64,000 nucleotides of DNA from an uncultured Flavobacteriaceae bacterium (GCA_943787365.1 CALSMD010000007.1:62001-126000); one strand, 5' to 3'; shown: positions 1 to 9,390, counted from the first letter of the stretch. The notes: generated from the letters alone by a model not told the origin. Program-made: numbers and translations.

Positions 1-281
1 TAGAGAGTGATGCCAAGGATCATTTCCAGTGCAATAAAAAACAAGATAAATGCACCTGCAACAGCAAATGAATGCACGTCAATTCCAATAAGTCTCAGGA
101 TGCTATCTCCTAAAAATAAAAAGACAATCATTATAATTCCTGCAATAACCGAAGCTTTTTCACTTTGTATATGTCCAGCTTTTTTACGGAGATCAATAAT
201 AATAGGGATGTTTCCTACAATGTCAATCACTGCAAAAAGTACCATAAAGGCCGTTAAAATTTCTTTAATACTGAAACTCAT
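1..281 (-). CDS. MarC family integral membrane protein (partial, C-terminus off the window)
   Basis: The reading frame starts at an ATG on the minus strand (279-281) and runs off the left edge, giving 93 residues. The visible part starts MSFSIKEILTAFMVLFAVID and contains a GNIPIII segment and three hydrophobic stretches, which is the N-terminal half of the MarC/UPF0056 family, usually about 200 residues with six membrane helices. MarC proteins were named for multiple antibiotic resistance, but that role has not held up and the transport function is unknown. It is divergent from the DUF3109 gene. Family assignment is from recognisable sequence pattern; function is not assignable. Confidence 0.8.
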   Translation of the reverse strand, partial: MSFSIKEILTAFMVLFAVIDIVGNIPIIIDLRKKAGHIQSEKASVIAGIIMIVFLFLGDSILRLIGIDVHSFAVAGAFILFFIALEMILGITL

Positions 282-378
282 GATTACAAATTATTTTTAT
301 GCAAAGGTCGAATAAATAATTATAATGACAAGTTTATTTTGAGCGATTATTTAGACTTATAATATTCATAATTAACAG

Positions 379-386
379 TATATTTG
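379..386 (+). promoter_or_regulatory. -7 promoter element, very close to the DUF3109 start
   Basis: TATATTTG matches the Bacteroidota -7 consensus TAnnTTTG. Only four bases (387-390) separate it from the ATG at 391, so transcription would begin at or next to the start codon. No TTG -33 element is visible at the usual 17-23 bp spacing. Confidence 0.45.
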
Positions 387-390
387 GGAC

Positions 391-963
391 ATGTTTCAAA
401 TAGGAAAAACCATTGTGTCTGAAGACATTATTGAGAAAGATTTTTTATGCAACCTTACTGCATGTAAGGGAGCGTGTTGTGTTGACGGTGATGCAGGAGC
501 ACCACTTGAAACTGATGAGGCAAAGATTCTAGAAAATATCTACCCCATTATAAAACCGTATCTTCGAGAGGAAAGTATTGAAGCAATTGAGTCACAAGGA
601 ACTCATGTAGTTACTGAAGGTGGAGAACTAGAAACTCCTTTGATTAATGGAGCCGATTGTGTCTATGTTATTTTTGATGAAAAAAACACAGCATTATGCG
701 CTATTGAAGAAGCTTACAATCAAGGGGAAATCGATTGGAAAAAACCAGTATCCTGTCATTTGTATCCTGTAAGAATCAAAGACTACACAGAGTTTTCGGC
801 TGTAAATTATGATAATTGGGAAATTTGTGATGCTGCTTGTACATTGGGCAAAGAACTTCAAGTCCCTGTCTATAAATTTGTCAAAGAAGCGCTGATTCGA
901 AAATTTGGAACGGATTGGTACGCCGAATTAGAACAAGTAGCCGCCAAACACCCCAAAAAATAA
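391..963 (+). CDS. DUF3109 family cysteine-cluster protein
   Basis: This 190-residue soluble protein has a tight N-terminal cysteine cluster (C20, C25, C29, C30 in CNLTACKGACC) and further cysteines near residues 90, 104, 122, 147 and 151. The pattern is that of DUF3109, related in style to the YkgJ-type putative zinc- or iron-chelating domain. No signal peptide or membrane segment is seen, so it is expected in the cytoplasm, where it probably binds a metal or an Fe-S cluster. The family is common and conserved in Bacteroidota but has no established reaction. It stands alone, before the nucleotide reductase genes; a weak hairpin (973-992) follows its stop. Confidence 0.85.
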   Translation: MFQIGKTIVSEDIIEKDFLCNLTACKGACCVDGDAGAPLETDEAKILENIYPIIKPYLREESIEAIESQGTHVVTEGGELETPLINGADCVYVIFDEKNTALCAIEEAYNQGEIDWKKPVSCHLYPVRIKDYTEFSAVNYDNWEICDAACTLGKELQVPVYKFVKEALIRKFGTDWYAELEQVAAKHPKK

Positions 964-1275
964 AATAAATGAAGTCCCTAAGATGGGGGACTAAAGTTCA
1001 ACCTCTTTTTTTATTTTTTCCAACTTTTTTTAAAATAGCTGTTTTTAATTCGCCTTACTGCTTGTTTTTTTTTCAAGAGAGAGAGAGGTTTTAAGTCTCT
1101 ATAAATCAGTAAATTATTTTTTAGATGTTCAAATAATCTTGTAGGAAAAAAGCTACCCGTTGTTAAAAACTCATAGGCAATGTTTATAAAAATGACTTTC
1201 ATTTAAGGCAACTATTTTGAACCTTTGTTAACCCCCCAAACGCGTATTTTTTTTTAATTCTGAATTTTAATTTTA
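964..1275. other. Intergenic region with weak terminator-like hairpin
   Basis: This 312-bp stretch lacks a credible gene. A 6-bp stem (AGTCCC 973-978 pairing with GGGACT 987-992) is followed by a T-rich tract at 1005-1019 and may terminate the DUF3109 transcript. The rest is AT-rich with T-runs at about 1065-1073 and 1249-1257. I see no clear promoter for nrdB and no NrdR-box pair. Short minus-strand frames here have no recognisable features. Confidence 0.5.
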
Positions 1276-2256
1276 ATGTCACAAGTAGAACCGATTTTAC
1301 AAGAGAATAAAGACCGATTTGTAATTTTTCCAATTCAGCACCATGATATATGGGAATGGTATAAAAAATCCGAAGCAAGTTTTTGGACTGCTGAAGAAAT
1401 TGATTTACATCAAGATTTAACCGACTGGACGACAAAATTGAATGACGATGAGCGTTATTTTATCAAGCACATACTAGCCTTTTTTGCAGCTAGTGATGGG
1501 ATTGTAAATGAAAATTTGGCTGAAAATTTTGTAAACGAAGTTCAATATAGCGAAGCAAAATTTTTCTATGGATTCCAAATTATGATGGAAAACATCCACA
1601 GTGAAACCTATTCTCTTTTAATAGACACCTATGTAAAAGATGAAACGGAAAAAGACATGCTCTTTAATGCAATAGAAAATTTCCCAGCAATTAAGAAAAA
1701 AGCAGATTGGGCTCTCAAATGGATAGAATCTCCAAGTTTTGCAGAGCGTTTGATTGCATTTGCAGCCGTAGAAGGGATTTTCTTTTCAGGTGCGTTTTGC
1801 TCAATATTCTGGTTAAAGAAACGTGGCTTAATGCCAGGGTTGACCTTTTCAAATGAGTTAATATCTAGAGATGAAGGCGTGCATGCAGACTTTGCAGTAC
1901 ACCTACACAACAAACACCTTATCAACAAAGTTCCTAAAGACCGCATCAGAGAAATATTATTAGATGCTTTAAATATTGAAAGAGAATTTATTACAGAATC
2001 TTTGCCAGCAAGTTTGATTGGCATGAATTCAAAACTGATGTCTCAGTATTTAGAATTTGTAACCGATCGCTTATTACAAGAATTGGATTGCGAAAAAGAA
2101 TACAACACATCAAATCCATTTGATTTTATGGACATGATCTCGCTTCAAGGAAAAACAAATTTCTTTGAAAAACGAGTGTCTGAATATCAAAAGGCGGGCG
2201 TTCTCAATAAAGAAGATGAGGACACCAACAAATACAGTTTCGATTCTGATTTCTAG
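1276..2256 (+). CDS. nrdB: Ribonucleoside-diphosphate reductase subunit beta (class Ia)
   Basis: This is the small subunit of class Ia ribonucleotide reductase, which houses the di-iron tyrosyl radical used to make deoxyribonucleotides. At 326 residues it is close in sequence to the eukaryotic R2 type. By alignment with mouse R2 the metal ligands are D74, E105, H108, E166, E200 and H203, and the radical tyrosine is Y112 ([11 protein letters not shown]). The acidic/aromatic C-terminal tail, ending SFDSDF, resembles the R2 tail that docks into the large subunit. It is upstream of nrdA on the same strand with about 190 bp between them. All key residues are present and the frame is intact. Confidence 0.97.
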   Translation: MSQVEPILQENKDRFVIFPIQHHDIWEWYKKSEASFWTAEEIDLHQDLTDWTTKLNDDERYFIKHILAFFAASDGIVNENLAENFVNEVQYSEAKFFYGFQIMMENIHSETYSLLIDTYVKDETEKDMLFNAIENFPAIKKKADWALKWIESPSFAERLIAFAAVEGIFFSGAFCSIFWLKKRGLMPGLTFSNELISRDEGVHADFAVHLHNKHLINKVPKDRIREILLDALNIEREFITESLPASLIGMNSKLMSQYLEFVTDRLLQELDCEKEYNTSNPFDFMDMISLQGKTNFFEKRVSEYQKAGVLNKEDEDTNKYSFDSDF

Positions 2257-2280
2257 AACAACCAACTAGAAGAAGAATTT

Positions 2281-2304
2281 AAAACGAATTGTACAATTCG
2301 TTTT
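2281..2304. terminator. 24-bp perfect palindrome between nrdB and nrdA
   Basis: The sequence from 2281 to 2304 is its own reverse complement (arms AAAACGAATTGT / ACAATTCGTTTT) and ends in a T-run. It lies 25 bp after the nrdB stop. It could act as a partial terminator or an RNA-processing hairpin between the two subunit genes; a protein-binding operator is also possible. The AT-rich stem would make it a weak terminator. Confidence 0.45.
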
Positions 2305-2448
2305 TCATAAATCAACCTTTTGGTTTTACTGAACAAGTAAACCAAACCCAAGACAACTAAGTGTTTGATATTATTCTAACACTGATAGGCTAACTAACTA
2401 ACCGCTTTTTTGAAGCGCATCAAAAAAGCAAAAAAAGACTGAAAACAA

Positions 2449-4946
2449 ATGTATGTACTAAAGAGAGACGGCAGAAAAGAAGAAATAATGTTTGATAAAA
2501 TCACAGCAAGAGTTAAAAAACTCTGCTATGGTTTAAACGAATTAGTTGATCCATTAAAAGTAGCCATGCGCGTTATTGAAGGGCTGTATGATGGTGTTAC
2601 TACCAGCGAATTGGATAATCTTGCTGCAGAAGTTGCAGCAACAATGACTACGGCGCATCCGGATTATGCCAGACTTGCTGCGCGAATTTCAGTCTCTAAC
2701 TTACACAAAAACACAAAAAAGACTTTTAGCGAGGTCATGCATGATTTATATACCTATGTGAACCCAAGAACAGGGAAAGATGCCCCTTTATTGTCAGACG
2801 AGGTTTACAATGTAATCATAGAAAATAAAGAAAAATTAGACTCTACAATTATATATAATAGAGATTTTGGGTACGACTATTTTGGATTTAAAACCTTAGA
2901 ACGCTCTTACCTTTTAAAATTAAATGGTGTTATTGCTGAACGCCCTCAACACATGTTGATGCGTGTTTCTATAGGGATTCATTTAAACGATTTAGACTCC
3001 GCTATCGAGACTTACGAGTTGATGTCCAAAAAGTTTTTCACGCATGCAACGCCTACCTTATTTAATGCGGGGACTCCAAAACCTCAAATGTCGTCTTGTT
3101 TTTTGTTAACGGCAAAAGACGATAGTATTGATGGAATTTATGATACCCTGAAACAAACCGCTAAGATTTCCCAATCTGCGGGTGGGATCGGTTTAGCAAT
3201 GCACAATATTAGAGCTACTGGAAGTTATATTGCGGGAACAAATGGTACAAGTAACGGAATTGTTCCAATGCTACGTGTGTTTAATGACACAGCACGTTAT
3301 GTAGATCAAGGTGGTGGAAAACGAAAAGGAAGTTTTGCAATTTACTTAGAACCATGGCATGCCGATATTTTCGATTTTCTTGATCTAAAGAAAAATCACG
3401 GTAAAGAAGAAATGCGTGCAAGAGATTTATTCTATGCCATGTGGATACCAGATTTATTCATGAAGCGCGTTCAGGAGGATTCACATTGGACTTTAATGTG
3501 TCCTAACGAGTGCCCTGGCTTGCCAGACACGCATAGTGAAGAGTTTGAAACCCTCTACCTCAAATATGAAGAATTAGGTAAAGGACGTAAAACCATCAAA
3601 GCAAGAGAGCTTTGGGAGAAAATTACCGAATCACAGATTGAAACGGGAACGCCTTATATGCTCTATAAAGATGCAGCCAACAGCAAGTCAAACCAACAAA
3701 ATTTAGGAACTATTCGTTCTTCAAACCTTTGTACAGAAATCATCGAGTTCACCTCACCAGATGAAGTTGCGGTTTGTAATTTGGCATCGATTGCTTTGCC
3801 AATGTTTATTAATGACGGCAAATTTGATCACCAACAATTGTTTGATATTACAAAGCGTGTCACACGAAATCTAAATAAGGTGATCGACCGAAATTACTAC
3901 CCAGTAATTGAAGCCGAAAATTCAAACATGAGACACCGTCCAATTGGAATTGGTGTACAAGGATTGGCTGATACGTTTATTAACTTGAGAATGCCTTTTA
4001 CAAGTGATGAAGCAAAACAGTTGAATCAAGATATTTTTGAAACAATCTACTATGCTGCAGTTACTGCATCTATGGAAGAAGCTAAAAAAGAAGGACCATA
4101 CCAAACTTATGAAGGTTCTCCTATTAGTCAAGGAAAATTCCAACATGACTTATGGGATGTAAAAGAAGAAGAGCTAAGCGGTCTTTGGGATTGGAAATCA
4201 CTACGTAAACAAGTCCTTAAAAACGGAGTTCGTAACTCGCTTTTAGTAGCACCAATGCCTACTGCAAGTACGTCTCAAATCCTTGGAAACAATGAATGTT
4301 TTGAACCTTATACTTCAAATATTTATACCCGTCGTGTATTATCAGGAGAATTTATTGTTGTCAATAAGCACCTTTTGGAAGATTTAGTGAAGCTAGGGCT
4401 TTGGAATGAAGGGTTAAAGCAAGACATCATGCGTGCGAATGGATCGATTCAACACGTGGATGTGATTCCTCAAGACATCAAAGAATTGTACAAAACAGTT
4501 TGGGAATTAAGCATGAAAGATATTATTGACATGTCGCGTCAGCGTGGTTATTTTATTGATCAATCACAATCTTTAAATTTATTTATGGAAGGGGCAACGA
4601 TGGCCAAATTAACATCGATGCACTTTTATGCTTGGAAAAGTGGATTGAAAACAGGGATGTACTACTTAAGAACAAAAAGTGCTGTAGATGCTATTAAATT
4701 TACTTTAGACAATAAAAAAACAGAAGCACCAAAGCCTGAAACGGCTACTGTTGAAGCAGTTGCAGATACCGCTGTTGTAGAAACAGCAGTTTAGAAAAAC
4801 AACAAGAAAAAGCAGCCAAAACTGCTGCTAAATTTTCTAAGGAATCAGCCGTTGAAGTGGAGCCAATGTCTGCCGAAGAAATGAAAGCGTTGATAGCACA
4901 AGCAAAAGAAGCTGAAGGCGATGATTGCCTGATGTGTGGGTCTTAA
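2449..4946 (+). CDS. nrdA: Ribonucleoside-diphosphate reductase subunit alpha, frameshifted near the 3' end
   Basis: The large catalytic subunit of class Ia ribonucleotide reductase. Residues 1-90 form an ATP-cone (starting [10 protein letters not shown]), the allosteric activity domain. The active site is complete: C217, N426, C428, E430 and C443 correspond to E. coli C225, N437, C439, E441 and C462, and a YY pair in [10 protein letters not shown] matches the radical-transfer tyrosines. The main frame stops at 4792-4794, but the next frame continues directly with an Ala/Lys/Glu-rich linker and ends DDCLMCGS at 4944-4946. That is the C-terminal cysteine pair that re-reduces the active site. 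A one-base loss (or two-base gain) near 4790 therefore splits the gene; the complete product would be about 830 residues. Without the tail the enzyme could not be turned over by thioredoxin or glutaredoxin, so a sequence error is more likely than a real mutation. Confidence 0.95.
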
Positions 4947-4964
4947 TAATAAATCCCATTGTAT

Positions 4965-4998
4965 AAAAAAAGCACCTAATATATTAGGTGCTTTTTTT
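4965..4998. terminator. Bidirectional rho-independent terminator (34-bp palindrome)
   Basis: A perfect 34-bp palindrome has a GC-containing stem (GCACCTAATA / TATTAGGTGC) flanked by seven A and seven T. It lies 18 bp after the frame-corrected nrdA stop and 21 bp before the end of the convergent phosphate-transporter gene, so it can terminate both. Its position supports the corrected nrdA end at 4946. Confidence 0.9.
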
Positions 4999-5019
4999 GT
5001 GACGTATGATGAAGGTCAA

Positions 5020-7313
5020 TTACTCACTTTCATCATTAATTTTAGCAGGTTTAACGCTGCTATCATACTCTGTGTGGTATTCTTCTAAGAGTCCAGTGGT
5101 AGCGTTCAACAAGTCTTTAGTTTCTAGTAACAAGCTAAAGTAAAGCGTTGTGTTCTTTGGACTTGATTCATCTGTTCTTGTACGACGTACCTGTGTTTCA
5201 ATATTAGATTTAAGAATCGCAGAAATCTCATTTTTTTGTTCAATAATCGCCCCTATTTTCTCAAAAGAATGGGAGTTAAATACCACAATCGCTTCAGAAA
5301 ATAACAGTTGAATTGCATCATTAATTTGACTCAACTCTTTAATTTGATTGAATTTCAGTTTTTTATGATTATTATGAACGTGCTTATGATTTACTTTAGT
5401 AATATAAGTCAAAGATTGTGTCATATCTTGTAGATATCCCAAAATAAGAATATAAAAATTACTAGCCCCTACACTCGATTCGTCTAAATTTTTAATAAAA
5501 TAAAAGATATTATCTCTTAAATCATCAACTTCATCACGATAACTTAATAATTTGTTTTTTGATTCTTCTTCAGTGCGTCTAAGTCTTGTTTTGCAAGCCA
5601 TTGAATGCAGTCGAATAGATTTTTTCACCACGCTTTAATACATTTGCGATATTTGCAGCACTTTCACTAATTACTCCTTGAACAGAGCTACTTTCTGTTT
5701 TTTTCAATCGGTCATCCGACGCAATTTCTTTTGTCTTTTTTCTATGAACGATTGACTTCTAATAAGGAGATGCAATTGCAGAAAAAAGAAGGATAGGGAA
5801 CATCACTTTAAGTTCAAATTCAGCAAGTATGCCACCAAGGCTGCGGCACTGAAAGCACTAAAGGCTGTAAAGAACCATCCGCCAATAACATTAAGCACTC
5901 CTGCAACTCGATATACAGCACTTTCTGCTCCCCAAGCTCTATCCGCTAAGGAAGTTCCCATCGCCACCATAAAGGTTACGTAGGTTGTTGAGAGTGGTAA
6001 TTTATAAGAGGTTGCGATAGATATTAATACAGCCGCAACCATTAAGTTTACTGCGGCTCTGACCAAATCAAAAGCAGGTAATTCGTGAATTGTTTTTAGT
6101 TCTTTTGGTATAACAGGTTGTTCAAATTGTTGTTCAATTTTTTCTTGCCATGATATCTGGCAAAATAAAAGTTGATACTTGAAGCACCCATTGCAAATCT
6201 TACAAAACCACGAGATAAAGCGTTAGGTTGAAAACGTTCTTTTGTTTCTCCTTGACTTGATAAGTCTAAAGAAGTTTTGACAACATCTTTTGCTTTTGTC
6301 GAAAACCATAGAGTAACTACCATCACCATTCCAGCGCCAAATAACAACCAGTTGTTGTTGGGACTTTAGAGCTAATACATCCATTGGAAATTCAGATGCA
6401 GAAACCCTGAAGCAGACCATTCTAAGAACGCATTATAAGCTGCAACAGGAACACCAATAAAATTAACAAGGTCGTTACCAGCAAAGCCAATGCCAAGGCA
6501 AAGGTTCCTACAATAATAATAAGTTTATAAATATTTGTTTTTGCAAAAGCAATAAGTACATATGAAAGTAATGACCAAAATACTGAACTAATCAATACAA
6601 TAGTAAGAACTTGCGTTTCCAAGAAATCTTTCATGGTTCCACCGCCAATAATATCAAACGATTGTTTAGCATAAGACGTTCCTTTAAGCCCTTTCATAAA
6701 ATGAAATAGGTAATTGCGGTTAGTGCAATTCCACTAAAAAGAGCCCCTACCCAATTTGCTTTTCTTTGAAAGTTGTAAGACAATAACAGTCTAGAAACCC
6801 ATTGTACAATAGCTCCAATAGAGAAGGCAACTACCACCGACAGTAGTATTCCAAATATAATTTGAGAGGCTTTTGAGGTATTAATGTAATTAACAACCTC
6901 ACTAAAATCACCGCCATCTGCGCCTATTTTAATTAAGGCCATAGCAACAGCTGCCCCTAATAATTCAAATACAATTGATACCGTTGTAGAAGTTGGCATC
7001 CCTAAAGAATTAAAAAATCCAATAGCAATATATCTGTAATCATTACGGCCATGAAAATGATCATAATCTCATTGAACATAAATTCACCAGGATTAAAAAT
7101 TCCTTTTCGAGCAACTTCCATCATTCCACTCGAAAAAATCGCCCCTACAGCAACACCAACACTGGCAACAATCATAATGGTTCTAAACGAAATTGCCTTT
7201 GAACCAATTGCAGAGTTTAAAAAATTTACAGCATCATTACTAATTCCAACGACTAAATCTGCAATAGCCAAGAAGGCTAAAGCAATAATCATATACAAAT
7301 AAATATTTTCCAT
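5020..7313 (-). pseudogene. PiT-family inorganic phosphate transporter with C-terminal PhoU-like domain, multiply frameshifted
   Basis: Read with frame corrections this is one gene for about 765 residues: an N-terminal PHO4/PiT permease (signature GISNDAVNFLNSAIGSKA, a second copy around FAGNDLVNFIGVP) and a C-terminal coiled, PhoU/DUF47-like cytoplasmic domain from about 5640 to 5020, a fusion usual in Bacteroidota. PiT proteins import phosphate with H+ or Na+ at the inner membrane. The frame changes near 7012-7017, 6698-6701, 6483-6485, 6405-6407, 6365-6367, 6162-6165, 6138-6143, 5807-5809, 5594-5597 and 5551-5560, mostly in short A/T runs, and an in-frame TAG lies at 5759-5761. Similarity resumes exactly after each shift, so indel errors in the sequence are the simplest explanation; a recently inactivated gene cannot be excluded. 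It follows the porin gene by 61 bp in the same direction, suggesting an operon. Confidence 0.85.
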
Positions 7314-7374
7314 AATTTAGTTTAATTATTAAGCAAATCTCTTAAGACTTTTGATTTATGAAGTTAAGTTAATG

Positions 7375-8586
7375 TTATGTTTTAAAAATGAATATCAAAT
7401 CCAAGTCTAAAGGTGATGTTATCTTTTTGCCATCTAAGGTGGTATAACTTAGATCACTTTGAACCTTTAGTTTATGCCCTACGAGAAATCTATTTAACCC
7501 TAACGTATATTGTTTTGAAGGAAGTGCTTCTGTAATTGATTCATAATCTACTGTTGTAAAACGTCCAGCTATTTCGTAGTTACTCTTAAATAAATATCCA
7601 GCTTGTAAGTTTAAAGCATTTCCTGTCAATACAACATCGCCAGTAGGAGTTAACCCATCCGTTTCTGTTGCGATCACATCATCTGCCGTTCGTTTTGCAT
7701 ATTCACCCATAAATGAAAATCCATTATATTTATACATCGCATCTACAAAAAGAGTCGTTTGGTTCGTTTCAAAAATAGTGCCATCAGTTCTAATCATATA
7801 GTCTCCTGCAAACCCTCGCTCACGGACTGCATTTTCATTAAAATTATAAGTAAACCCAACCATTAGTTTTGAGGTGCCTTCTCTTTTTAGGTCTGACTGG
7901 CTGTAATCGCCTTTGGATTTAAATGCTCCAAAAGGTAAAAACTCTAATCGAGCTGTATACTGTAACCCACCTTCGTTTCCTTCAGTGACGTTACGACCTT
8001 CACCTTGAGATATGGCAAATTTTTCACGCATTAAAAAACCTCCACCTAAGTTAGATTTGTGACGGATTTGTATTCCTAAATCCCGATCAATATTAAATCG
8101 GCTGTTTAATAAAGAACGGTCTATTAATTGCAAATTTGCAGAAGATACTACACGTTCCACATTGCCTGGTAGTTTTGTTTGACCGGCCCAAAGTTCCCAG
8201 TTTTTTGAAAATTGCCACATAATTACAGCATCCAGAATATAACGGGGCGTATTTCTATTAAACTCATTTGCACCTGAAATATCTCTATTAGATAATCCTA
8301 ACTCTAACTTATATTTTAATTTTGGACTGTAAGCAAATCCATCAAATTTTAAACGTGAACGACGCACAATAAAATTGTGTTCTGGACTTATGTATTGGTT
8401 TCCGTCGTGATCCCATGAGGACATAGAACGTACTTGAAACCGTGGTGCAAATTTCACACTGAATGAGCTGTCTTTTGCCACGAAGTTGATAAGCCCTTTT
8501 CCAAAGGAAGTGTCACTGATTTCTTGGGATTGAGCGAATGAGATTGCAAACAAAACGATTGCAAAAGAAATTTTTTTGATAATCAT
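7375..8586 (-). CDS. Porin_O_P family outer-membrane porin
   Basis: This 403-residue outer-membrane beta-barrel has a signal peptide (about residues 1-20, cleavage near SFAQSQ) and alternating aromatic/charged strands ending in an aromatic-rich C-terminus (LDLIFIFKT). The pattern (RFQVRSMSSWDHDG, RRSRLKFDGFAYSPKLKYKLELG) fits the Porin_O_P family, named for the Pseudomonas phosphate- and polyphosphate-selective porins OprP and OprO. It is immediately upstream of the PiT transporter gene, which suggests that this porin carries phosphate across the outer membrane and PiT across the inner one. Substrate specificity is inferred from context only. The frame is intact although its neighbours are broken. 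Its leader contains a terminator hairpin and an inverted repeat. Confidence 0.85.
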   Translation of the reverse strand: MIIKKISFAIVLFAISFAQSQEISDTSFGKGLINFVAKDSSFSVKFAPRFQVRSMSSWDHDGNQYISPEHNFIVRRSRLKFDGFAYSPKLKYKLELGLSNRDISGANEFNRNTPRYILDAVIMWQFSKNWELWAGQTKLPGNVERVVSSANLQLIDRSLLNSRFNIDRDLGIQIRHKSNLGGGFLMREKFAISQGEGRNVTEGNEGGLQYTARLEFLPFGAFKSKGDYSQSDLKREGTSKLMVGFTYNFNENAVRERGFAGDYMIRTDGTIFETNQTTLFVDAMYKYNGFSFMGEYAKRTADDVIATETDGLTPTGDVVLTGNALNLQAGYLFKSNYEIAGRFTTVDYESITEALPSKQYTLGLNRFLVGHKLKVQSDLSYTTLDGKKITSPLDLDLIFIFKT

Positions 8587-8593
8587 TATAATA

Positions 8594-8733
8594 GTATTAG
8601 TTTTTGTCGAGTGTAAATTTCTAACAATTATACTATCCTAATGTTTCCTTAAAGTTAAGTTTAATAAAAAAAGCTGCCTGGCCAAGGCAGCTTATCAGAA
8701 GTCATTATTTTTGAAGTCGACAAAAACTAGTAT
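8594..8733. repeat. MITE-like inverted repeat with 4-bp flanking duplication in the porin leader
   Basis: TAGTTTTTGTCGA at 8598-8610 is the exact reverse complement of 8717-8729, 106 bp apart. GTAT flanks both outer ends (8594-8597 and 8730-8733), as a target-site duplication would. The resulting 132-bp unit contains a terminator hairpin (8671-8693). Only one copy is seen in this window, so it could be a miniature transposable element, a regulatory RNA fold in the porin leader, or chance. It has no coding capacity. Confidence 0.4.
8664..8693 (-). terminator. Rho-independent terminator upstream of the porin gene
   Basis: On the minus strand AAGCTGCC and GGCAGCTT (8693-8686 and 8678-8671) form an 8-bp GC-rich stem with a 7-base loop, followed by a run of seven T. 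It ends about 78 bp before the porin ATG, yet no minus-strand coding sequence lies above it. It therefore either ends a small RNA or attenuates porin transcription. Confidence 0.7.
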
Positions 8734-8874
8734 ATAATAACGACACTAATTGATTGTCTAAGACAAGAACAAAGATTACGATTAGTTCACATAGTAATGT
8801 AAGGATAACATTAAGAAATTATTAAAACAACCTAAATTTAAGTTTTATAATTTCAAACTTTCACCCCCTCCTAA

Positions 8875-8914
8875 TGTTAAATTAATGTAAACTAATTGTT
8901 GTTTTTAATGTAAA
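8875..8914 (+). promoter_or_regulatory. PHO-box-like hexamer array upstream of the MORN-repeat gene
   Basis: Four related hexamers occur at helical-turn spacing: TGTTAA 8875-8880, TGTAAA 8886-8891, TGTTGT 8897-8902 and TGTAAA 8909-8914 (intervals 11, 11 and 12 bp). On the minus strand the first two read TTTACA-N5-TTAACA, which matches the Bacillus PhoP box form TT(A/C/T)ACA. The array lies 37 bp before the MORN gene and about 290 bp above the porin. A PhoB/PhoP-type regulator is an inference. Confidence 0.45.
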
Positions 8915-8950
8915 TTTTTTGTAGATTTACACTATGAAATAATAATTGAT

Positions 8951-9313
8951 ATGAAAAAATATATATCTCATTGCGCTTGTTTTTATTGGAACAACTCGTA
9001 TGCAGCTCAAAACGTAAACCAACCGAAATTAGAAACAAAGGGAACACTTACTGTTGCGACTTATTTTTATGACAATGGTTCTGTTCAACAAGAAGGAGCT
9101 TTCAATAAAAATGGAGTCTTAGAAGGACTTTGGACGAGTTATGATTTTGAAGGCAATAAATTATCTCAAGGGAATTATAGCAATGGAATTAAAACAGGGA
9201 AATGGTTTTTCTGGACTGAAAATTCTTTAAAAGAGGTCGATTTTGTAAATTCAAAGATTATGAATGTTAGTGAATGGAGTCGTAAATCGGAACTTGCAGT
9301 AAGCATGAACTAA
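8951..9313 (+). CDS. MORN-repeat secreted protein (YwqK-like), signal peptide apparently frameshifted
   Basis: A 120-residue protein made of MORN-type repeats (YFYDNGSVQQEGAFNKNG, then LWTSYDFEGNKLSQGNYSNG, then GKWFFWTENSLKEVDF). Such repeats form small beta hairpins in surface or periplasmic proteins; no biochemical role is known. The N-terminus as written (MKKYISHCACFYWNNSYAAQN) is a poor signal peptide, but the alternative frame between about 8966 and 8998 reads IALVFIGTT, giving a normal Sec signal that ends near YAAQN. Two compensating indels are therefore likely, in keeping with the errors in neighbouring genes. It sits between the PHO-box-like array and a strong bidirectional terminator, so it is a single-gene unit. 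Confidence 0.7.
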   Translation: MKKYISHCACFYWNNSYAAQNVNQPKLETKGTLTVATYFYDNGSVQQEGAFNKNGVLEGLWTSYDFEGNKLSQGNYSNGIKTGKWFFWTENSLKEVDFVNSKIMNVSEWSRKSELAVSMN

Positions 9314-9328
9314 CAAACCCAATACATA

Positions 9329-9370
9329 GAAAACGAAAAAAGCACCCATATGGGTGCTTTTTTCGTTTTC
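9329..9370. terminator. Bidirectional rho-independent terminator (42-bp perfect palindrome)
   Basis: The 42 bp are fully self-complementary: a GC stem (GCACCCAT / ATGGGTGC) is flanked by A6 and T6 and further outer pairing. It lies between the convergent MORN gene and the TonB receptor gene and can terminate both. The core (AAAAAAGCACC) is shared with the terminator at 4965-4998. Confidence 0.92.
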
Positions 9371-9390
9371 TAATCAAGTGACTAATTCAA

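Noticed and set aside
1629..2024. 131-codon minus-strand frame opposite nrdB
   Set aside because: It lies wholly within an intact, highly conserved nrdB gene and shows no family pattern; it is a mirror frame.
5803..6999. Several separate small membrane-protein genes
   Set aside because: Joined in order they reproduce a single PiT permease with continuous similarity, so they are fragments of one gene.
5020..7313. Phase variation or programmed frameshifting of the phosphate transporter
   Set aside because: About ten sites shift in both directions, at short and different runs, and an in-frame stop is also present; switching systems use one or two long repeats.
8821..8870. Shine-Dalgarno-like AGGGGG (minus strand) upstream of the porin
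   Set aside because: It lies about 280 bp from the porin start and no minus-strand coding frame follows it, so it has no evident role in translation.
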